Assembly (NCBI RefSeq): GCF_014712675.1
Contig: NZ_JACXSI010000003.1
Span: 32,464 to 96,463 of the forward strand
Length of the DNA: 64,000 nt
Direction of reading: 5' to 3'
From: Peribacillus faecalis
Lineage (GTDB): Bacteria; Bacillota; Bacilli; Bacillales; DSM-1321
Position 1 is the first letter of the stretch. Every line of letters starts with the position of its first letter. Below the pieces are notes generated by a model. It was not told the origin of the DNA. It was given only the letters and a program-made list of their open reading frames with translations, and searched no databases. The translations under genes were made by a program, and so were the position numbers. Below are positions 60,655 to 64,000 of the stretch, in pieces.

Positions 60655-60810
60655 ATGGCTTTTGTAAATAAGAAGAAGGTCACTATTGGTCTAACTGAAG
60701 AAGTCTCTACTTTTGCTAAAGAAAAAGCAAAAAGTATTGGTATGTCTATGAGTGTTTATATTGAGACTTTGTTAAGAAAAGAGATGGAAAAAGAAAAAGA
60801 GAATGGATGA
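60655..60810 (+). CDS. Ribbon-helix-helix regulator (51 aa)
   Basis: An Arc/CopG-type DNA-binding protein: a basic strand (KKKVTIGLTEEV) then two helices (STFAKEKAKSIGMSMSVYIETLLRKEM) and a Lys/Glu tail. It is the only plus-strand gene of the element. A partial SD (TTGGAG) precedes the ATG. The two perfect palindromes in the divergent promoter region are its likely operators, making it the candidate master repressor of the element. Confidence 0.8.
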   Translation: MAFVNKKKVTIGLTEEVSTFAKEKAKSIGMSMSVYIETLLRKEMEKEKENG

Positions 60811-60831
60811 TTTTTGTCCACTCTCTTTTTT
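60794..60831 (+). terminator. Terminator of the ribbon-helix-helix gene
   Basis: AAAGAGAATGGA/TCCACTCTCTTT stem followed by TTTT, overlapping the stop codon. Confidence 0.8.
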
Positions 60832-61226
60832 ATTTATTAATTCTTTTATTTTTAATTATTGTATTTTAATTATTCTTTTTTCGTATGCAAAGGTGGATGT
60901 AATACCCTATGAATATGGGGAGGCAAAGGAGGGTGTAAAAGGGGGTGAAATTTACTAATCTTTTAGTGACCTCTAGGGTTGATTTTTAGAACCGTTCCAA
61001 GAACAGCTCCGAAATCTGTTACGATTCCTTTATATCATTGTTATTCTTAGAAATGTTCTCTATTTGTAAAGTGGGTATAACACCCACTTTAGCAGAGTAA
61101 AGAAATACTCTAACAATATTGTTTATAGTGTTTTAATTTTCACGACCCTTTTCGACTTAGATATATTATAGATATAATAGACCATCGGAGATAAGGGTCG
61201 TGAATAATTCAATTACTAAAAGAAAA
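60832..61226. other. Non-coding region of the element with several hairpins
   Basis: It contains a G-rich purine tract (TATGGGGAGGCAAAGGAGGG), a perfect 9-bp stem AAAGTGGGT/ACCCACTTT (61068-61090), an AGAGTA/TACTCT hairpin (about 61095-61112) and inverted repeat site B. No gene is seen. It is a candidate replication origin or packaging site. Confidence 0.5.
61138..61204. promoter_or_regulatory. Inverted repeat site B (TTCACGACCCTT...AAGGGTCGTGAA)
   Basis: Perfect 12-bp arms separated by 43 AT-rich bases that contain TATAAT on the plus strand. It shares its arms with site A near the 58905 gene. Confidence 0.7.
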
Positions 61227-62189
61227 CTAGATATTATTTAATGGACTGAATTTATTATGACCTTTTTGAACATCCTTGCTAAACAAATTTACATACGTTT
61301 TTGTCATATCTAAGGTAGTATGCCCTAGTATTTGTTGCAACTGAAATACATTCGCACCATTCATAACACACAACTTAGCAAATGTATGTCTTAGGGTATG
61401 GGGTGAACATCTAACATTTGTAATATTAGCTTTCTTCCCATAGATAGAAACACGAGTTTGAACTTGTCTTTTACTTAGTGCTGTTCCATCAAGTGTAATG
61501 AATAATTCTTTATCATCAGCAACACCTCTAATACTAAGCCACTTTTTCAGTTGGTCTTTCATCTTCTTTTGAATTGGCACAGTACGTTCAAAATAAGTCT
61601 TTGTATTGCGTATAAGGATTGTTCCCTCTTTTAAGTTTACATCTTCTACCCTAATACCTATTAATTCATTCGCCCTAATTCCAGTATCAATGAATAGCAT
61701 TATAATTGTGTAATCACGCACCCCAATAAATGTTCTGAGATCACACGCTTTCAAAAGGCTTTCGATTTGCTCAATACTAAATGTTTCAATCACAGGCTTT
61801 CTAGTTTTAAGTGAATGAATATCTTTTGTCGGATTACTTTTTATATATCCATTTTGATAACAAAAAGAGTAGAATGCCTTTAAAGCTCTGATTCGTGTAT
61901 TGATCGTAGTCGCTTTAATACCTGCTTCTTGCATATCTCTAATTACTCTTTTGATTATCGCACTATTTATTGTTGCCGAATTTGGATTAATACCTAAGCC
62001 ATTTAGAGTACCCTTAAAGGCTCTCAATTCATTTTGATAAAATTTGATTGTGTGAGGTCTTAGGTTTCTAATGACACAATCATCTTTGTGTAACTCCATT
62101 AATTCATCAAAACTATACTGATGATTAATAACCGCACCTTGAATGTTTTCTAATTCACTATAAGTGAGTTCATTTTTTCTTCTGCTCAT
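61227..62189 (-). CDS. int: Tyrosine site-specific integrase
   Basis: A 320-residue tyrosine recombinase that inserts the element at tRNA-Leu. There is an N-terminal SAM-like core-binding domain (LRPHTIKFYQNELRAFKGTL) and a C-terminal catalytic domain: Arg in DTGIRANELIGIRVEDV, HTLRHTFA with His and Arg, LGHTTLDMTKTYVNLF with the late His and the nucleophile Tyr. GGGAGA precedes the ATG at 62189; the longer frame is less likely. It lies 121 bases from the intact tRNA-Leu end, as expected for the attR side. Confidence 0.93.
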   Translation of the reverse strand: MSRRKNELTYSELENIQGAVINHQYSFDELMELHKDDCVIRNLRPHTIKFYQNELRAFKGTLNGLGINPNSATINSAIIKRVIRDMQEAGIKATTINTRIRALKAFYSFCYQNGYIKSNPTKDIHSLKTRKPVIETFSIEQIESLLKACDLRTFIGVRDYTIIMLFIDTGIRANELIGIRVEDVNLKEGTILIRNTKTYFERTVPIQKKMKDQLKKWLSIRGVADDKELFITLDGTALSKRQVQTRVSIYGKKANITNVRCSPHTLRHTFAKLCVMNGANVFQLQQILGHTTLDMTKTYVNLFSKDVQKGHNKFSPLNNI

Positions 62190-62261
62190 AGCTGCTCTTC
62201 TCCCTTCATACACGACACATAGCACAATATTTTGTACCTAGTAATAGTGTGCGATGAAAAG

Positions 62262-62311
62262 AAAAAAAGCCTTCTACAATAGTGTAGAAAGCTTCTCCCA
62301 TAAGGCTTTTT
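62262..62311 (-). terminator. Element-borne terminator next to tRNA-Leu
   Basis: AAAAAGCCTT/AAGGCTTTTTTT outer stem with an inner TTCTACA/TGTAGAA stem on the minus strand. It abuts the att core and would end rrn-tRNA transcription before it enters the integrase gene. Confidence 0.8.
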
Positions 62312-62368
62312 GATACCGGTGGTCGGGGTCGAACCGACACTCCCGAAGGAACACGATTTTGAGTCGTG
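62311..62368. repeat. Attachment site copy inside tRNA-Leu
   Basis: 58 bp that match 46288-46345 apart from one base, and that include the tRNA anticodon arm to the acceptor end. This copy keeps the tRNA gene intact. Confidence 0.93.
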
Positions 62369-62395
62369 CGCGTCTGCCAATTCCGCCACACCGGC
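62314..62395 (-). tRNA. tRNA-Leu (CAA)
   Basis: Starts GCCGGTGTGGCGGAATTGGC. Anticodon loop CTCAAAA gives CAA, and there is a long variable arm. CCA is not encoded. It is the last tRNA of the operon and the integration target of the 16-kb element. Confidence 0.93.
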
Positions 62396-62401
62396 ATGAT
62401 A

Positions 62402-62476
62402 TGGAGGCGGCAACCGGATTCGAACCGGTGGATAAAGGTTTTGCAGACCTTGGCCTTACCACTTGGCTATGCCGCC
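62402..62476 (-). tRNA. tRNA-Cys (GCA)
   Basis: Starts GGCGGCATAGCCAAGTGG. Anticodon stem-loop AAGGT-CTGCAAA-ACCTT; CCA encoded. Confidence 0.94.
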
Positions 62477-62497
62477 ATATAATATTGAACTTTACCT

Positions 62498-62572
62498 TGG
62501 AGCGGAAGACGGGATTCGAACCCGCGACCCCAACCTTGGCAAGGTTGTATTCTACCACTGAACTACTTCCGC
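62498..62572 (-). tRNA. tRNA-Gly (GCC)
   Basis: Starts GCGGAAGTAGTTCAGTGG. Anticodon stem-loop CAACC-TTGCCAA-GGTTG; CCA encoded. Confidence 0.94.
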
Positions 62573-62577
62573 AAAAA

Positions 62578-62652
62578 TGGCTGGGCTAGAAGGATTCGAA
62601 CCTTCGCATGACGGAATCAAAATCCGTTGCCTTACCGCTTGGCTATAGCCCA
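62578..62652 (-). tRNA. tRNA-Gln (TTG)
   Basis: Starts TGGGCTATAGCCAAGCGG. Anticodon stem-loop ACGGA-TTTTGAT-TCCGT; CCA encoded. Confidence 0.94.
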
Positions 62653-62693
62653 ATGATATTTATAATTGTAACACATAATCTTTCAAAAATAAA

Positions 62694-62770
62694 TGGGGCG
62701 ACTGAAGGGAATCGAACCCTCGAATGTCGGAACCACAATCCGATGCGTTAACCACTTCGCCACAATCGCC
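62694..62770 (-). tRNA. tRNA-His (GTG)
   Basis: Starts with the extra G-1 (GGCGATTGTGG). Anticodon stem-loop TCGGA-TTGTGGT-TCCGA; discriminator C and CCA encoded. Confidence 0.94.
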
Positions 62771-62780
62771 ATTGTAAGAT

Positions 62781-62854
62781 TGGCAGGGGCAGTAGGAATC
62801 GAACCCACACTGACGGTTTTGGAGACCGTAGTTCTACCTTTAAACTATGCCCCT
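62781..62854 (-). tRNA. tRNA-Trp (CCA)
   Basis: Starts AGGGGCATAGTTTAAAGG. Anticodon stem-loop ACGGT-CTCCAAA-ACCGT; CCA encoded. Confidence 0.94.
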
Positions 62855-62865
62855 AAGTGAATAAA

Positions 62866-62950
62866 TGGTGGAGGGGGACGGATTCGAACCGCCGAACCCG
62901 GAGGGAGCGGATTTACAGTCCGCCGCGTTTAGCCACTTCGCTACCCCTCC
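62866..62950 (-). tRNA. tRNA-Tyr (GTA)
   Basis: Starts GGAGGGGTAGCGAAGTGG. Anticodon stem-loop GCGGA-CTGTAAA-TCCGC; long variable arm, CCA encoded. Confidence 0.94.
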
Positions 62951-62971
62951 ACATATTCAAATAGATAAAAA

Positions 62972-63047
<76 letters not shown>

Positions 63048-63052
63048 AATAA

Positions 63053-63128
63053 TGGTGGCTCAGGACGGAATCGAACCGCCGACACAAGGATTTTCAGTCC
63101 TTTGCTCTACCGACTGAGCTACTGAGCC
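63053..63128 (-). tRNA. tRNA-Phe (GAA)
   Basis: Starts GGCTCAGTAGCTCAGTCGG. Anticodon stem-loop AAGGA-CTGAAAA-TCCTT; CCA encoded. Confidence 0.94.
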
Positions 63129-63148
63129 ATACATTATGTAAATAAAAA

Positions 63149-63224
63149 TGGCGGTCCCGACGGGAATCGAACCCGCGATCTCCTGCGTGACAGGCAGGCA
63201 TGTTAACCGCTACACCACGGGACC
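63149..63224 (-). tRNA. tRNA-Asp (GTC)
   Basis: Starts GGTCCCGTGGTGTAGCGG. Anticodon stem-loop CCTGC-CTGTCAC-GCAGG; CCA encoded. Confidence 0.94.
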
Positions 63225-63232
63225 ACTTATTA

Positions 63233-63306
<74 letters not shown>

Positions 63307-63332
63307 ACGATGAGAATATAATGAAATTTATA

Positions 63333-63408
63333 TGGTGGAGGATGACGGGATCGAACCGCCGACCCCCTGCTTGTAAGGCAGGTGCTCTCCCAGCTGAGCT
63401 AATCCTCC
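63333..63408 (-). tRNA. tRNA-Val (TAC)
   Basis: Starts GGAGGATTAGCTCAGCTGG. Anticodon stem-loop CCTGC-CTTACAA-GCAGG; CCA encoded. Confidence 0.94.
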
Positions 63409-63417
63409 GAATATGAA

Positions 63418-63492
63418 TGGTGACCCGTACGGGATTCGAACCCGTGTTACCGCCGTGAAAGGGCGGTGTCTTAACCGCTTGACCAACGGGCC
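63418..63492 (-). tRNA. tRNA-Glu (TTC)
   Basis: Starts GGCCCGTTGGTCAAGCGG. Anticodon stem-loop CCGCC-CTTTCAC-GGCGG; CCA encoded. Confidence 0.94.
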
Positions 63493-63511
63493 ATTTAAGT
63501 AAGAAAGTAAA

Positions 63512-63604
63512 TGGCGGAGAGCAAGGGATTTGAACCCTTGAGACAGGTTTTGCCCGCCTACACGATTTCCAATCGTGCTCCTTCGGCCTCTCGGACAGCT
63601 CTCC
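63512..63604 (-). tRNA. tRNA-Ser (GGA)
   Basis: Starts GGAGAGCTGTCCGAGAGG. Anticodon stem-loop CACGA-TTGGAAA-TCGTG; long variable arm, CCA encoded. Confidence 0.94.
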
Positions 63605-63611
63605 TTTAAAA

Positions 63612-63686
63612 TGGCTCCGCAGGTAGGATTCGAACCTACGACCGCTCGGTTAACAGCCGAGTGCTCTACCACTGAGCTACTGCGGA
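63612..63686 (-). tRNA. tRNA-Asn (GTT)
   Basis: Starts TCCGCAGTAGCTCAGTGG. Anticodon stem-loop CTCGG-CTGTTAA-CCGAG; CCA encoded. First tRNA after 5S. Confidence 0.94.
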
Positions 63687-63696
63687 ACAATAAGAA

Positions 63697-63811
<115 letters not shown>

Positions 63812-64000
63812 TACAAGATTGCTGCCTGAATCTTCTTAGATTAACAGACTAATTCTTAGAGACAAATATTATTATAATATATTCTCTAGAAATTGCAAGA
63901 AGAAATTTTTATTCCTTCAAAACTAGATAACAGAAGGTAAGTAATTTGCATTAAAAACACGTTGTATTGTCCAGCTACGGCTCCTAACGAAACTGTACAG
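63812..64000. other. 23S-5S intergenic spacer (partial)
   Basis: Contains the CTAGTTTTGAAGGAATAAA-type spacer sequence common in Bacillales rrn operons and, at 63,968-63,985, a block (GTCCAGCTACGGCTCCTA) similar to repeat R2. The 23S 3' end is not reached. Confidence 0.6.

Larger units (their letters stand above)
46288..62368. mobile_element. Integrated phage satellite-like element (16 kb) in tRNA-Leu
   Basis: Bounded by 58-bp direct repeats of tRNA-Leu(CAA). It has a tyrosine integrase at the intact-tRNA end, a divergent regulator/replication region, a capsid-assembly block and terminal cargo. No large terminase, major tail, baseplate, holin or lysin gene is visible. This fits a capsid-forming PICI-type satellite; a deleted prophage is the alternative. 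Confidence 0.85.

Overview
The window looks like a low-GC, endospore-forming Firmicute of the Bacillales, most likely Planococcaceae (Lysinibacillus/Solibacillus-like). The grounds are the sporulation-associated PrkA and YhbH genes, a Bacillus-type eps locus with an EAR-like RNA, strong aggagg ribosome sites, U-tailed terminators, and a 5S-plus-15-tRNA cluster whose order (Asn-Ser-Glu-Val-fMet-Asp-Phe-Thr-Tyr-Trp-His-Gln-Gly-Cys-Leu) matches that of Bacillus rrn-trn operons. Nearly all genes lie on the minus strand.

Layout. 1-4.3 kb: start of an HpaB-type aromatic hydroxylase, its likely XylR_N/V4R/HTH_30 regulator (apparently with an ATT start) and a PTS IIC-like membrane protein. 4.3-17.2 kb: a Wzx/Wzy-type polysaccharide operon read from 17.1 down to 4.4 kb: chain-length regulator, tyrosine kinase, EAR-like RNA, galU, priming transferase, three glycosyltransferases, polymerase, flippase, CDP-glycerol phosphotransferase, tagD and galE. 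The product is inferred to be a Glc/Gal polymer carrying glycerol phosphate. 17.4-26 kb: a secreted beta-propeller protein, an NAD(P)-binding protein, KtrB, and a sortase paired with a repeat-rich LPQTG surface protein. 26-38.3 kb: yhbH and prkA (usually close together) separated by repeats, a serine hydrolase, an IS3-family element inside a terminator loop, alsE and a small gene; then a CBS protein, trmL, an amidase-like protein, large intergenic repeat arrays and queG. 38.4-46.3 kb: a B3/4 protein, tRNA-Gly, glycerate kinase with a GntP permease, a YoaK-like protein, and a DUF969-DUF979-pcp-GGCT operon.

46,288-62,368 is a 16-kb integrated element bounded by a 58-bp direct repeat that is the 3' part of tRNA-Leu(CAA). 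It has an integrase, a divergent ribbon-helix-helix regulator with two perfect palindromic operators, HTH/replication-type genes, a capsid module (major capsid, portal, small terminase-like, protease, connectors), a tape-measure protein and a putative nuclease-helicase at the far end. It has no recognisable large terminase, major tail protein, baseplate, holin or lysin, so it resembles a capsid-forming phage satellite (cf-PICI-like) more than a complete prophage. 62.3-64 kb is the tRNA cluster, 5S rRNA and the 23S-5S spacer.

The least explained signals are: the satellite with its nuclease-helicase cargo; four intergenic arrays of unrelated sequence that share a 20.5-21-bp period; and a ~170-bp dispersed repeat with six copies between 27.3 and 35.4 kb. 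Assignments rest on reading translated sequence and motifs; no database search was run.
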